A stretch of DNA of 64,000 nucleotides from Hyphomicrobium denitrificans ATCC 51888. GTDB taxonomy: Bacteria; Pseudomonadota; Alphaproteobacteria; Rhizobiales; Hyphomicrobiaceae. The stretch is from contig NC_014313.1 of the NCBI RefSeq assembly GCF_000143145.1, forward strand, positions 2,108,001-2,172,000, given 5' to 3'. Shown one piece after another: positions 8,319 through 18,710 of the stretch. A program made the translations under genes and the position numbers. Position 1 is the stretch's first letter. Each line of letters begins with the position of its first letter. The notes below the pieces were generated by a model, which ran no database searches, had not been told where the DNA came from, and saw only the letters and a list, made by a program, of their open reading frames with translations.

Positions 8319-9773
8319 ATGGGTTTGCTGGGCATACTGGTCGGTCTCGGTTTCTTAATTTGGCTGTCATATCGCGGCTGGACCATTCTTCTGTTGGCTC
8401 CGGCTGCGGCGCTCATCGCTGCAGCTTTCTCGCGTGAACCGCTTCTTGCGCATTGGACCCAGACGTTCATGGGCAGCGCAGCGCAGTTTCTTGCTCAGTT
8501 CTTTCCGCTGTTTTTACTCGGTGCGCTATTCGGCAAACTGATGGACGATAGCGGTTCCGTCAGGGCGATTTCGCGTTACATGAGCGAACGCATGGGCCCT
8601 TCGCATGCCATGTTAGCCGTCGTGCTTGCGGGCGCCGCAGTGACGTACGGCGGCGTCAGCCTGTTCGTCGCCTTTTTCGTGCTTGCTCCAATGGCGCAGG
8701 ATCTGTTTCGCGCCGCGAACATTCCTCGCCGTTTGATGCCCGCCGCGATTGCTCTCGGCACATCGACGTTCACAATGTCAGCATTGCCTGGAACTCCGGC
8801 AATCCAGAATGCGATCCCGATGCCGTTCTTCGGAACGACACCGTTCGCCGCGCCCATTCTCGGTATCATTGCCTCCGGCATCATGCTGGCGTTCGGCATG
8901 TGGTGGCTGAAGCGCAGTCAGGCCGCCGCAGAGCGCGCAGGCGAGGGGTATGGCGGCGCAGATATGCTTCCGGCAAATGGTGTTGCCGATGACCAGTTCA
9001 TCCGCGAACGTGCAACGAGCGCGCGCGAATTCGACACCGCAGAACTTCAACACGGACAGGCGAGCGAGACGCTGCCGCCCGTGGCGCTGGCGGCTCTGCC
9101 ATTGGCGACTGTCGTGATTGTCAATTTCTTGATGGCGATGCTGGTCCTGCCACGGCTCGACTTTTCCTTTTTGGCTGAAGACAAGTGGGGATCGACGTCG
9201 CTTTCCGCAGTGGCGGGTGTCTGGTCGGTCGTTGTGGCGCTCGCAACCGCAACGGTACTGCTCATCCTCATCAATCGGGAGCGTTTGCCGAATCTGCGCG
9301 CAAGCATTGACGCTGGAGCCAATGCGTCGGTCTTGCCTGCGGTCAGCGTTGCAAGCCTGGTCGGATTCGGCGCAGTCGTTGCCATGCTTCCGGCCTTTGC
9401 CGTTGTTCGCGATTGGGTGCTATCGATTGGCTCTAATCCACTTGTTTCTCTTGCGACAGCGACCAACATCCTCGCCGCCCTCACCGGTTCAGCTTCCGGT
9501 GGCTTGACGATTGCCCTCGATGCGCTCGGTGAAACCTTCGTGCGTATTGCGTCGGAAACCGGCATCGATCCATCGCTCTTGCACCGTGTTGCGGTCATCA
9601 GCGCCGGCACGCTCGATAGTCTCCCGCACAATGGTGCCGTCGTGACACTGCTTGCCGTATGCGGCACGAGCCATCGCGAAAGCTACCGCGATCTTGCAAT
9701 GGTTGCGATCGTCGGGGCGGTCGTCGCGCTCGTGGTCGTTATTGTCCTGGGTTCACTTTTCGGCTCGTTCTGA
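8319..9773 (+). CDS. GntP-family permease (organic acid symporter)
   Basis: A 484-residue integral membrane protein with about 12 hydrophobic segments and the GntP/ion-transporter signature (FFPLFLLGALFGKLMDDSGS near residue 60; GTSTFTMSALPGTPAIQNAIP near 145-170; SAGTLDSLPHNGAVVTLL near 425). GntP relatives take up gluconate, hydroxybutyrate or similar acids with protons. A hydrophilic loop of about 50 residues sits in the middle. Complete and in frame. Substrate is not determinable; the divergent patatin suggests a lipid or hydroxyacid product. Confidence 0.85.
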   Translation: MGLLGILVGLGFLIWLSYRGWTILLLAPAAALIAAAFSREPLLAHWTQTFMGSAAQFLAQFFPLFLLGALFGKLMDDSGSVRAISRYMSERMGPSHAMLAVVLAGAAVTYGGVSLFVAFFVLAPMAQDLFRAANIPRRLMPAAIALGTSTFTMSALPGTPAIQNAIPMPFFGTTPFAAPILGIIASGIMLAFGMWWLKRSQAAAERAGEGYGGADMLPANGVADDQFIRERATSAREFDTAELQHGQASETLPPVALAALPLATVVIVNFLMAMLVLPRLDFSFLAEDKWGSTSLSAVAGVWSVVVALATATVLLILINRERLPNLRASIDAGANASVLPAVSVASLVGFGAVVAMLPAFAVVRDWVLSIGSNPLVSLATATNILAALTGSASGGLTIALDALGETFVRIASETGIDPSLLHRVAVISAGTLDSLPHNGAVVTLLAVCGTSHRESYRDLAMVAIVGAVVALVVVIVLGSLFGSF

Positions 9774-9852
9774 GGAGACGCGAGAGACGACGATGGTTTT
9801 GGGTTTCTGAAAGCGTCGAACTCCTAGATGTTGCCGTCCGAGAGTTGCTTGC

Positions 9853-10365
9853 ATGACTGACATTGCGTCCAACGTGTCAAACTTCTGGAGAAGTGCCGCT
9901 ATTCGAGGAGCGATGTTCTTCGCTCTTTGGGTCATCCTGACATTGGGTGATCGGAACGATTTCGCCGTTGGTATTTTTGCCGCGATCATCGCAACGTGGA
10001 TCAGCCTGTTCCTGCTACCCCCAGCCCCGACTCATCCGTCTTTGCTGCCATTGCTCAAGTTCATGCTGCATTTCTTTCGGCAGTCCGTCATCGCCGGCCT
10101 TGATGTCGCCAAGCGCGCCTTCGACCCGAAGCTTCCGCTTAATCCGGGCTATGTCCAGTTTTCTTGCCCCATATCAGCCGGACCGGCACGAAGTGCATTC
10201 TGCGCGCTTTCGAGCCTGTTGCCCGGCACCATGCCGGTAAAATCCGACGCGACCGGCAACGTTCTCGTTCATTGCCTGGATACTCTTCAGCCGGTCGTCG
10301 AGCAGCTTTCCAAGGATGCCAGTCTCTTTCGTGCGGCGGCAGGGGCGGTGCGAAACGATGGATAA
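9853..10365 (+). CDS. mnhE: Na+/H+ antiporter subunit E
   Basis: 170 residues, matching the MnhE/MrpE family: two N-terminal hydrophobic segments (AAIRGAMFFALWVILTL; FAVGIFAAIIATWISLFLLP), a conserved FFRQSVIAGLDVAKRAFDPKLPLNPG block and a C-terminal SLLPGTMPV...VHCLDT region. MrpE is a small membrane subunit of a seven-part cation/proton antiporter. Here only E and a broken F are present, so no working complex can be made from this locus. The following mnhF frame starts at the stop of this gene. Confidence 0.82.
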   Translation: MTDIASNVSNFWRSAAIRGAMFFALWVILTLGDRNDFAVGIFAAIIATWISLFLLPPAPTHPSLLPLLKFMLHFFRQSVIAGLDVAKRAFDPKLPLNPGYVQFSCPISAGPARSAFCALSSLLPGTMPVKSDATGNVLVHCLDTLQPVVEQLSKDASLFRAAAGAVRNDG

Positions 10366-10547
10366 CTTTCTTTTTCGCGGTCGCGGCTTTCGTATTGGGT
10401 CTTCTGATCCTCGGACTCGTTTGCGTTCTGAAGGGGGCGACATTGGCCGACCGGATGATGTCGGCGCAGCTTCTTGGAACCAGTGGCCGGAAATCCGGCC
10501 TCGCAAGTGACCTGCGAATGTTTTGCAGGATAGTGTGCGCGCTATGA
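10362..10547 (+). pseudogene. mnhF: Na+/H+ antiporter subunit F, broken
   Basis: Immediately after mnhE a frame reads ITFFFAVAAFVLGLLILGLV then KGATLADRMMSAQLLGTSG, which is the N-terminal half of MnhF/MrpF. After that the sequence turns to unrelated residues and stops at 10547. No in-frame ATG, GTG or TTG exists at the expected position. The second and third membrane helices are missing, so this is a truncated remnant. Confidence 0.65.
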
Positions 10548-10583
10548 AGCTCGGGCGAGCCCTCCTTGCGCGCGTAGGCGCTC

Positions 10584-10820
10584 TCAGATCGTTCCGAGAT
10601 TGTTCGACGCCGTCGCTTTGAACTCGATGGCGGATTCATAGAGATCGTTTTTGATGCGTTGAGCGCTGGCGCCCACCTCGACCTCAACGTTCGGCAGATT
10701 GCCCGGGCTCGCAATGAACTTGCGAAAATTGGGATTCTCGAGCGAAAGACTTTTGATGTACTGGCCGATGACCTTGGCTTGAATCTGCTGCTGGCCTTCC
10801 GCAGGACCGGCATGATCGTC
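10584..10820 (-). pseudogene. secB: Fragment of the export chaperone SecB
   Basis: Minus-strand frame of 78 residues beginning DDHAGPAEGQQ and containing IGQYIKSLSFENPN, LPNVEVEVGAS and NDLYESAIEFKATASN, which match the N-terminal half of alphaproteobacterial SecB. There is no start codon before an upstream TAA (10839-10841), and it stops after LGTI, about half way through the usual 160 residues. It is a two-ended remnant next to the mnhF break, marking a deletion or recombination junction. Confidence 0.75.
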
Positions 10821-10839
10821 GGTGGGCCTTCGATTTGCT

Positions 10840-12110
10840 TATATGATACATTCCTTACGCCAAAATGGATGGGTTCGCTGACTTACGACCTCTGATACGC
10901 ACCAAGACGAACGTCCTCATTTCGCCCGAAGGTGGTCGGGCGATCATTCTCGTTTCAAATAAGCATTCAGAGATATGTAGTGCTTCGCTATTTGTGGGCG
11001 CGCCGCATGGATATGAATCCGTGCATTTTCCACTTAATACAATTGGAAACTCTTTCTGTTAAAGGAAGCAGCTATAAGCTATTGAAATAATTTGTTTGCA
11101 TATATTGTTGCGCATTGTATTTTGCCAAAGTTCAATCATGTAATTGCCACATTACGCTCATCTTGGAGATGGCCATAATAAGCTTTATTCCCGCGCTTTT
11201 TGATTTTTAATTTGCGCCAACCCAATTTTGCGAGCCCGTACGGCGGTCGTTTTGCGCGTAATTTCTTTGTCTCGAATTAGCCTTTCAAGAACGTCCTCAT
11301 CTATTCTGCAGATCTCATAAAGTGCGGAAGTGACGTTTAGACAAATCGGACTGATGTTTCATCAACGTCGCATTTCTAGAAATGCGCGTTAATTTGCTTA
11401 ATCTACCTTTTTTCCCATCCCAGATTTGCAACCACCATCATGTGTTTATGAGCTGGTGCGTGGCATATCGCATGGCAAATAGCTGCTGCCTCGAACACCA
11501 ATGGCGGTTTTGAATTCACGCAGAATTTGAGTCGCTTAATTACATTTTTTATATTTGGAAATTTAGCCATCTGCTGCGCCAAACGAACACTATTAAGCAC
11601 GTTTCGAAGCGTGCAATTCTCTATTTATAACTGGACTGACTATCGCGCGTCGCGATCGTATGATGATTACGTTCCTATCGAAAGGCGGGATCTGCCGGCA
11701 ACAAAAATGGGCGACGCACAGGCCTTGTATGGAGGCGACGCAATTGCCGGAAGCGATAGCTAGTGTCTGCCAAGGGCGTCTGATACAAGATCGTTTGTCG
11801 CTTTGACTAGGTTCCAGATTTTGTCAGCGATGCGTACTCAGCGCAGAGCCATACTGAGCCCCTAGTCGGCCCGCCGAATTACGTGCTTTGGGAGCTGTCC
11901 CGGTCGACAAGAGAACACCTGATCGATCAGAGTGTTCGGAATTATCACCGCTGGCGATACGGCGCACGTTGGTTTCACCTTTTTAAGGTGAGCGGACAGT
12001 TTCTTCAGGAGCAACACGCTGCTTCCTGAAGCTGCCCCCACAAAAAGGCACGATCAAAATGTTTATAGGAGTTTATAGTTTTTACGACGTACGCGTCGTA
12101 ACTGTAAGTC
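10840..12110. other. AT-rich, gene-poor island segment
   Basis: About 1.3 kb clearly lower in GC than the surroundings, with stretches such as poly-T and ATATTG motifs. Two short frames exist (11403-11600 minus, 65 residues; 11527-11763 plus, 78 residues), but they overlap each other and neither has a recognisable domain. Possible hairpins are CACCTT-TTT-AAGGTG at 11977-11991 and TTCAGGAGCA...TGCTTCCTGAA at 12004-12030. An integrase would be expected next to the tRNA end, but none is recognisable. Confidence 0.5.
12004..12030. repeat. Bulged hairpin near the tRNA end of the island
   Basis: TTCAGGAGCA pairs with TGCTTCCTGAA with one bulged T and a six-base loop. There is no U-tract after it on either strand, so it is not a typical terminator. 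It could be a recombinase arm site or a fragment of a mobile-element end. Confidence 0.35.
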
Positions 12111-12115
12111 ATTGA

Positions 12116-12193
<78 letters not shown>

Positions 12194-12359
12194 GCCGTGG
12201 CGTCCTGGTGGCCTGCGATGGCCCAAGGACGTCGAAGGGGCCCAATTGCGGGCCCCGTAGAGGGAGCGCATAGCATCGGCGAACCGCACTGTCCACCCCC
12301 TCTTGATCCAAGCCTTGTCTGCGTCGGCGATGCCGCATGCGAGCCCGCCGAACCGCCGC

Positions 12360-13940
12360 TTAAACGGCCTGCTGGGCCTGCGCGGTTTTCTGCCGTTTCA
12401 CCGTCAGCTTGGTAAGTGCCGCCACGTAGGCGCGAGCGGAGGCCACCAGAGTGTCCGGATCGGCGGAGCGGCCCGTCACGATGCGTCCGTCCTCTTCGAG
12501 GCGCACGGAAACCTCGGCCTGGGCGTCGGTCCCTTCGGTCACGGCGTGCACCTGGTAGAGATCGAGGCGGGCGTTGTGCGGCAGGAGCTGCTTGATGGCG
12601 TTGAAGGTTGCATCAACAGGTCCATTGCCGACCGCCTGCACCGTTTTCGACTGGCCTTCGATGTCGAGCGTCAGCGTCGCCGACTGCGGACCCATCGTTC
12701 CGGCGATCACCGTCAACGCCGCAACCTTGACCCGGTCGTTCATGTGCGCGACGCCGTCGTCGACAAGGGCTTCGATGTCCTCATCGTAGACGTGCTTCTT
12801 GCGGTCGGCGAGCGCCTTGAAGCGATTGAAGGCGTCTTCCATCGCGTTGTCGCCGAGATTGTAGCCGAGTTCCTTGAGCTTCGACTTGAACGCGGCGCGG
12901 CCCGAGTGCTTGCCCATGACGAGCGACGATTTTCCGACGCCGACCGACTCCGGCGTCATGATCTCGTAAGTCTCGGTGTGCTTCAGCACGCCGTCCTGAT
13001 GGATGCCGCTTTCGTGCGCGAAGGCGTTCCGGCCGACGATCGCCTTGTTGTACTGCACGGGGAAATTCGTCACTGCCGAGACGAGCTTCGAGGCGCGCGA
13101 CAGCATCTCGGTCTTGATGCCGGTGTGATGCGGCATCAGATCGTGACGCGTGCGGACCGCCATGACGATCTCTTCCAGCGCCGCATTGCCTGCGCGCTCG
13201 CCGAGACCGTTGATCGTGCATTCGATCTGGCGCGCGCCGGCGCGGACGCCCGCGAGCGAGTTTGCAGCCGCAAGGCCGAGATCGTCGTGGCAATGGGTGG
13301 AAATGACAACCTTGTCCATGCCCGGAACGCGCGTTCTCAGCATCGTAATGAGGTCGAAATATTCCTCGGGCAGCGCGTAGCCGACGGTATCGGGGATGTT
13401 GATCGTCGTGGCGCCGGCCTTGATCGCCGCTTCGCAGACGCGGCAGAGGTAATCGTGCTCCGTGCGTGTCGCGTCCATCGCGCTCCACTCGACGTCGTCG
13501 GTGTAGCCGCGGGCGCGCGTTACGGATGCGACGACGCGCTCGAACACCTCGTCCTGCGAGAGCTGCAGCTGATGCTGCCGATGCAGAGGCGACGTGCCGA
13601 TGAAGGTATGAATGCGGCTGCGCTTGGCGTGCTTGATGGCTTCGCCCGCGCGATCGATATCGGCGAAGTTGGCGCGGGCCAATCCGCAGATCACCGACTG
13701 CCGCGCCAGCTTGGAGATTTCCGTCACCGCCTCGAAGTCGCCTTCGGACGCGATCGGAAAGCCTGCTTCGATGATATCGACGCCCATGTCGTCGAGGAGT
13801 TCGGCGACCTGAAGCTTTTCCTCGAACGTCATCGTCGCGCCGGGGCACTGTTCGCCGTCGCGGAGCGTGGTATCGAAAATCAGGATCTTGTCTTCGTCGC
13901 GCTTCGGCGCGGCCGGCGCATTGTCGGTAACGGACGTCAT
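12360..13940 (-). CDS. leuA: 2-isopropylmalate synthase
   Basis: First committed step of leucine synthesis: acetyl-CoA plus 2-oxoisovalerate to 2-isopropylmalate. The 526 residues show the catalytic barrel (FDTTLRDGEQCPG near residue 25, metal-ligand HCHDDLGLAAANS near 220, GLGERAGN, HESGIHQDG) and the C-terminal LeuA allosteric domain (about 410-510) that gives leucine feedback inhibition. Length and order fit the long type I enzyme. ATG at 13940. The tRNA-Lys lies 166 bases downstream on the same strand. No obvious run of leucine codons is seen in the upstream region, so no attenuator is claimed. Confidence 0.96.
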   Translation of the reverse strand: MTSVTDNAPAAPKRDEDKILIFDTTLRDGEQCPGATMTFEEKLQVAELLDDMGVDIIEAGFPIASEGDFEAVTEISKLARQSVICGLARANFADIDRAGEAIKHAKRSRIHTFIGTSPLHRQHQLQLSQDEVFERVVASVTRARGYTDDVEWSAMDATRTEHDYLCRVCEAAIKAGATTINIPDTVGYALPEEYFDLITMLRTRVPGMDKVVISTHCHDDLGLAAANSLAGVRAGARQIECTINGLGERAGNAALEEIVMAVRTRHDLMPHHTGIKTEMLSRASKLVSAVTNFPVQYNKAIVGRNAFAHESGIHQDGVLKHTETYEIMTPESVGVGKSSLVMGKHSGRAAFKSKLKELGYNLGDNAMEDAFNRFKALADRKKHVYDEDIEALVDDGVAHMNDRVKVAALTVIAGTMGPQSATLTLDIEGQSKTVQAVGNGPVDATFNAIKQLLPHNARLDLYQVHAVTEGTDAQAEVSVRLEEDGRIVTGRSADPDTLVASARAYVAALTKLTVKRQKTAQAQQAV

Positions 13941-14383
13941 CGGTTTCTATCCTTTGCCGGGCGACCGCTCATGGGGGTCGCCGCTTGTCGCTCTACGCTC
14001 ATTTAAAAGTCGTCGATCCCCTGAGCACCACCCGGCGGACAGCCGAGCTTCATGCGGCCCAGGGGCCCGTAAGCGGCAATAGGAAACCATTTTCGCACCA
14101 GCACACGAATTCCCGGGCACGCTCCTGACGGAGGGCGCGCTGCGCGCAAGGCCAAACTGGGAACGGTACCTGTGTCATCTGATCCTGTGGAACGCCAAAA
14201 CCCCCGCCCGTGTCAAGCCCGGCAATCTTTAAATGGTCTAAAGTAATCCCAAAATGCAAGAGTGGGGGAGGTGCGGCGCCTCGACCGACGGGTCTTAAAG
14301 GTTTCGCCGTTCAGCCGGACACGCGGGGCCGGCTTAGCCTTCCTTAGTTCTGATGCCCGCAAAACGCTTGGAGACACCACATT
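13941..14383. other. Divergent gap between leuA and cytochrome b561
   Basis: 443 bases holding the promoters of two divergent genes. The minus strand has a TTGACA (complement around 14210-14215) as a possible -35, but its -10 partner is poor. Several short GC-rich repeats occur, none long enough to name. No gene is supported. Confidence 0.4.
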
Positions 14384-14944
14384 ATGACTTCGGTTGCCGG
14401 AACGACGCTCCGCCGGGAGACCTACCCGCCTGCCCTCATCGCGATCCATTGGTTCACGGCCGTCCTCATCGCAGCGGTGTTTGCGGCGATCGAACTGCGT
14501 GTTTACTTTCCCAAGGGCAGCGATCCACGGGACCAACTTAAAGCATTGCATTTCATGCTCGGGCTGACGGTCCTGCTGCTGGTCATCGTCCGGATTTTCC
14601 TTAGAAGCCAGACACGCGCGCCTCAGATCGTGCCGCGCCCCAGTGCCTGGCAGACGGGCGCTGCGCACGCAATGCATGCGGCGCTTTATGCGGCAATGAT
14701 CGCGATGCCGGTGCTCGGTTGGCTCATCCTGAGCGGGGAAGGCAAGCCGATCCCGTTCTTCGGGCTGACGCTGCCGCCGCTGATTGCCGAAAACAAAGAC
14801 CTCGCCAAGCAGATCGAGGGCGTGCACGAGTACATCGGCAACGCGCTCTACTTCCTGATCGGGTTTCACGCGCTGGCAGCGCTCGCGCACCATTATCTGC
14901 AGAAAGACAACACGCTTCTCCGGATGCTGCCGCGCGGTCGCTGA
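14384..14944 (+). CDS. Cytochrome b561 (CybB-type)
   Basis: 186 residues, four hydrophobic helices. Candidate di-haem ligands are His23 (AIHWFTAV), His56 (ALHFMLG), His147 (GVHEYIG) and His160 (GFHALAALAHHY), matching the bacterial b561 family that shuttles electrons from quinol or superoxide in the inner membrane. The start ATG 14384 precedes MTSVAGTTLRRETYPP. It stands alone, divergent from leuA and convergent with the PhzF-family gene. Confidence 0.87.
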   Translation: MTSVAGTTLRRETYPPALIAIHWFTAVLIAAVFAAIELRVYFPKGSDPRDQLKALHFMLGLTVLLLVIVRIFLRSQTRAPQIVPRPSAWQTGAAHAMHAALYAAMIAMPVLGWLILSGEGKPIPFFGLTLPPLIAENKDLAKQIEGVHEYIGNALYFLIGFHALAALAHHYLQKDNTLLRMLPRGR

Positions 14945-14958
14945 ACGAGCCGCAGACG

Positions 14959-15873
14959 TCAGGCGAGCAGCTTGCCCTCGGCGACCCGGATGGCGTGGCC
15001 GCCGATGCGTACGGTCTCGAGCTTGCCGCGCCCGATGGTCATCGTCAGCGCGATGGCGCTCGGACGGCCCATCTCAATGCCCTGCTCGATGGCGCGCTTG
15101 TGCGTGCCGTCGGGCAATTCGTCGAACTCGTTGATGACGTGCGCGAAGCCAGCCGCGGCCGAACCGGTTGCGGGGTCTTCCGGCACGCCGAGATCGGGCG
15201 CGAACATGCGGGCATGAAATGCCGACTGCACGCGCACGGACTGGCGCGTATAGAGAAAGACACCGTGCACGTCGCGGGATGAGAAAACATCCGCCCAGCG
15301 CTGCGGCGCGACTTTCACTTTCGCCATCGCTTCAAGATTGGCGACCGGCACGAACGCGAAGTTGTTCGCACCTCTGAGCAGCGTCGGCTTGTGGTTTTCA
15401 AATCCGACCTCGATCGGGATCAGTCCGACAGCGGCGGACACTTCCTCCGGCTCCGGCAGACGTTCGAGGGTTGCGGTCGCTTTCGGCGCATCGAACTCGC
15501 CGAATGCGGCGGCCTGCGTGCGCAAGCGGACGCCGACGCGGACGCTGCCGATTTCTTCTTCGAGCGCGATGATCGCATCGCTCTCGCCGTTGAGCTGCGG
15601 CTGCGATCGAAGTTCCGCCAGGAGCACCGCGGCGCCCAGCGTCGGGTGACCGGCGAACGCAAGCTCGCGGCTTGGCGTAAAGATGCGGATGCGGGCAGTG
15701 TGTCCGGCGCTCGTCGGTGTCAGAACGAAGACCGTTTCAGAGAGATTGAACTCGCGCGCGATCGTCTGCATGTCGGCGCTCGAGAGACTGTCGGCTTCGG
15801 TGACGACCGCCAGCGGATTGCCGCCGAACGGTCTCTCGGTGAATACGTCAAGGATATAGTAATTGAGCGCCAT
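14959..15873 (-). CDS. PhzF-family isomerase/epimerase-like protein
   Basis: 304 residues of the two-lobed diaminopimelate-epimerase fold family that includes phenazine-synthesis PhzF. Diagnostic motifs: YYILDVFTERPFGGNPLAVV at the N-terminus, AREFNLSETVFV with the conserved catalytic Glu, RIFTPSRELAFAGHPTLG, and APDLGVPEDPATGSAAAGF in the second lobe. No phenazine genes are near, and most family members have unknown substrates, so only the fold is assigned. Confidence 0.85.
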   Translation of the reverse strand: MALNYYILDVFTERPFGGNPLAVVTEADSLSSADMQTIAREFNLSETVFVLTPTSAGHTARIRIFTPSRELAFAGHPTLGAAVLLAELRSQPQLNGESDAIIALEEEIGSVRVGVRLRTQAAAFGEFDAPKATATLERLPEPEEVSAAVGLIPIEVGFENHKPTLLRGANNFAFVPVANLEAMAKVKVAPQRWADVFSSRDVHGVFLYTRQSVRVQSAFHARMFAPDLGVPEDPATGSAAAGFAHVINEFDELPDGTHKRAIEQGIEMGRPSAIALTMTIGRGKLETVRIGGHAIRVAEGKLLA

Positions 15874-15985
15874 TGCGCGCCAGTCTCCCCGCTATGAGCC
15901 GAACCCACGCCCTATCAGCGGAGCGGCGGCACCATGAGGCAAGGCGCCTCTGCCGCCAAGCATTTTTTGCAGTGTGAGAGCAGGA

Positions 15986-16729
15986 TCAGATGCCTGCGAA
16001 AAGCGCATCCATCAGCACACGCATGTAGCGCGGCATCGGAAGGTTCTCGATGTCGGACACTCCGGCGACGGAGATGATCGCGTCCAGTTCCGAATTGCTC
16101 GTGGCGCGGATGTGCTCCTCGACGCGACGGACGAATTCGGCCGCCGTCATGTTGATGCGCAACGGCACGCCGATCGACAGCTGCGCTCTGGAGCGGGTCA
16201 GATAATACCCGTCGTCTTTCTCGAGCGCGTCAGGATCGACGCCTGTTTCCTCGGCAGCCTCGCGCAGCGCTGAGCGCTCAATGCGAATGATGCCGTCGGC
16301 GCCGACATCCTTCTCGTCGATGAACCCGGCGGGTGCATAGGCTTGTCCGCCGTTGACGTTTCCCATTCGCTGACGGCCGAGCATGATGTGTCCGTCTTGC
16401 GTGCGAATGAGCGCCGAGCCGAAGCCGTCGAGAACGCCCGCGTCCGGAAACCCAGCGAGCCGCCAATACAGGTAGCTTTTGAAATCCGTACGCAGCAGCG
16501 ATGCTCGCAACGCTCCGTCAGAGATCGTCACGCCATCGACGAGATAGATCGTGCCGTTGAAGTAATTCGGATTGGCGCGCTGTGCTTCGGCCCATTGCGC
16601 ATCGATCGCGCTGGCGTTGTCGTCTGCAAACTCCCAGCGCGCGGAACTCACCTGCAACAGACACGAGGAAAGTTTTTTGACGCCATCCAAATCGTTGCGC
16701 GTCACGCGATCGAACTCACTTTGCGTCAT
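15986..16729 (-). CDS. NUDIX hydrolase
   Basis: About 247 residues from ATG 16729; a TTG at 16780 would add 17 residues. The Nudix box is split-looking, with GFIDEKDVG before SALREAAEETGVDP, which keeps the metal-binding REAAEETG core. Preceding are ALIRTQDGHIMLGRQR and AYAPAGF, as in Nudix proteins acting on nucleoside-diphosphate derivatives. An N-terminal segment of about 90 residues (WEFADDNASAIDAQWAEAQ...FNGTIYLVDGV) lies before the domain. The substrate cannot be deduced. Confidence 0.8.
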   Translation of the reverse strand: MTQSEFDRVTRNDLDGVKKLSSCLLQVSSARWEFADDNASAIDAQWAEAQRANPNYFNGTIYLVDGVTISDGALRASLLRTDFKSYLYWRLAGFPDAGVLDGFGSALIRTQDGHIMLGRQRMGNVNGGQAYAPAGFIDEKDVGADGIIRIERSALREAAEETGVDPDALEKDDGYYLTRSRAQLSIGVPLRINMTAAEFVRRVEEHIRATSNSELDAIISVAGVSDIENLPMPRYMRVLMDALFAGI

Positions 16730-17448
16730 CGAACAAACAGCCAAGCCACAAATAAGTCTCGATCTGATTAGAACCCGCAACGGTCATTTTGAGACAGATT
16801 TAAATGCTCAAAGCACTGATATCATCGCATGTTTTTGCAGGGTCGCGTCTCCGCATAAAATCTGCTTGGCCATGTAAATTGCGAAGTTCGGTCATGACGT
16901 GGACACGATTCCAATCGCATATCGCTCTCAAGACAGCGTCGCTGGGGGGCGACAGTCAAGATCTCCCAGCACCTCATTGCCGGTTCTAAGTCCTGGTGTT
17001 GCATCAGGATCGAAGCGTGGCGAGGTGCATGCAGGGGTCGTTCTGCCTCCCGATGGAACAGCCATCGGGCCCACGTAGCAAATGTGCTGCGCGGAGCCCC
17101 ACCATATCCGAGGAAGCTGCGTGAGCGGCAGAATTCGGAAACGGGCGGCAGAGGTCCCCGCTCCTCTGCCGCCCGCGTTAGTCCCGGCCATCCGTCCTGC
17201 GTATTGGGCGAACGGCTGGATATGACGTGGACCGCCCGCGCTGCCGCACGTAAACCCTCCCCAAGAGAGCGGCAGTGCGGGTCGGTTCACGGCTTCGGCA
17301 TTCCCTCATATTCCCTATTCTGCAATTCGTCTCGATGTCGTGCGCTCGTGCGCGTCAACGTCGGCGATCGCCGAATAAAAAAAAGCGGCGGAAATCGATC
17401 CGCCGCTTCCTGTTCCATTCGTCCGGGCGCCGCTGAACGCGGCGGACT
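16730..17448. other. Structured intergenic region upstream of NUDIX and after ilvC
   Basis: About 720 bases without a supported gene. It holds strong stems: CCCGATGG/CCATCGGG (17049-17069), GGGCGGCAGAGG/CCTCTGCCGCCC (17143-17174, 12 perfect pairs), a longer imperfect pairing of the GCTGCCGC region (about 17235-17250) with GCGGCAGTGCGGGT (17270-17285), and the ilvC terminator. A long non-coding transcript is possible. Confidence 0.45.
17377..17408 (-). terminator. Terminator after ilvC
   Basis: On the minus strand AAGCGGCGGA-TCGATT-TCCGCCGCTT followed by a run of eight or so Ts, a textbook intrinsic terminator 41 bases after the ilvC stop. Confidence 0.9.
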
Positions 17449-18564
<1,116 letters not shown>

Positions 18565-18710
18565 TCAGAACGCCCCGCCGTTTCAACGGTCATTGCGTGC
18601 GCGAACGGACGCGGCAGCAACGGACGGCGGGTTTCAAAGCCCGGACAACCCGAGCTTCATTAACTGAACTTTTTGCAGGCCGGCTTCCTGGATGCTCCCT
18701 AGTACAAAAT

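Noticed and set aside
11403-11763. Two short overlapping frames as genes
   Set aside because: No family similarity, opposite strands overlapping, AT-rich background.
12303-14006. Long plus-strand frame opposite leuA
   Set aside because: It is a shadow of leuA in GC-rich DNA; the minus-strand protein has all motifs.
16996-17290. Match to 6S, SRP or RNase P RNA in the stem-rich region after ilvC
   Set aside because: The conserved sequence blocks of these RNAs are not seen.
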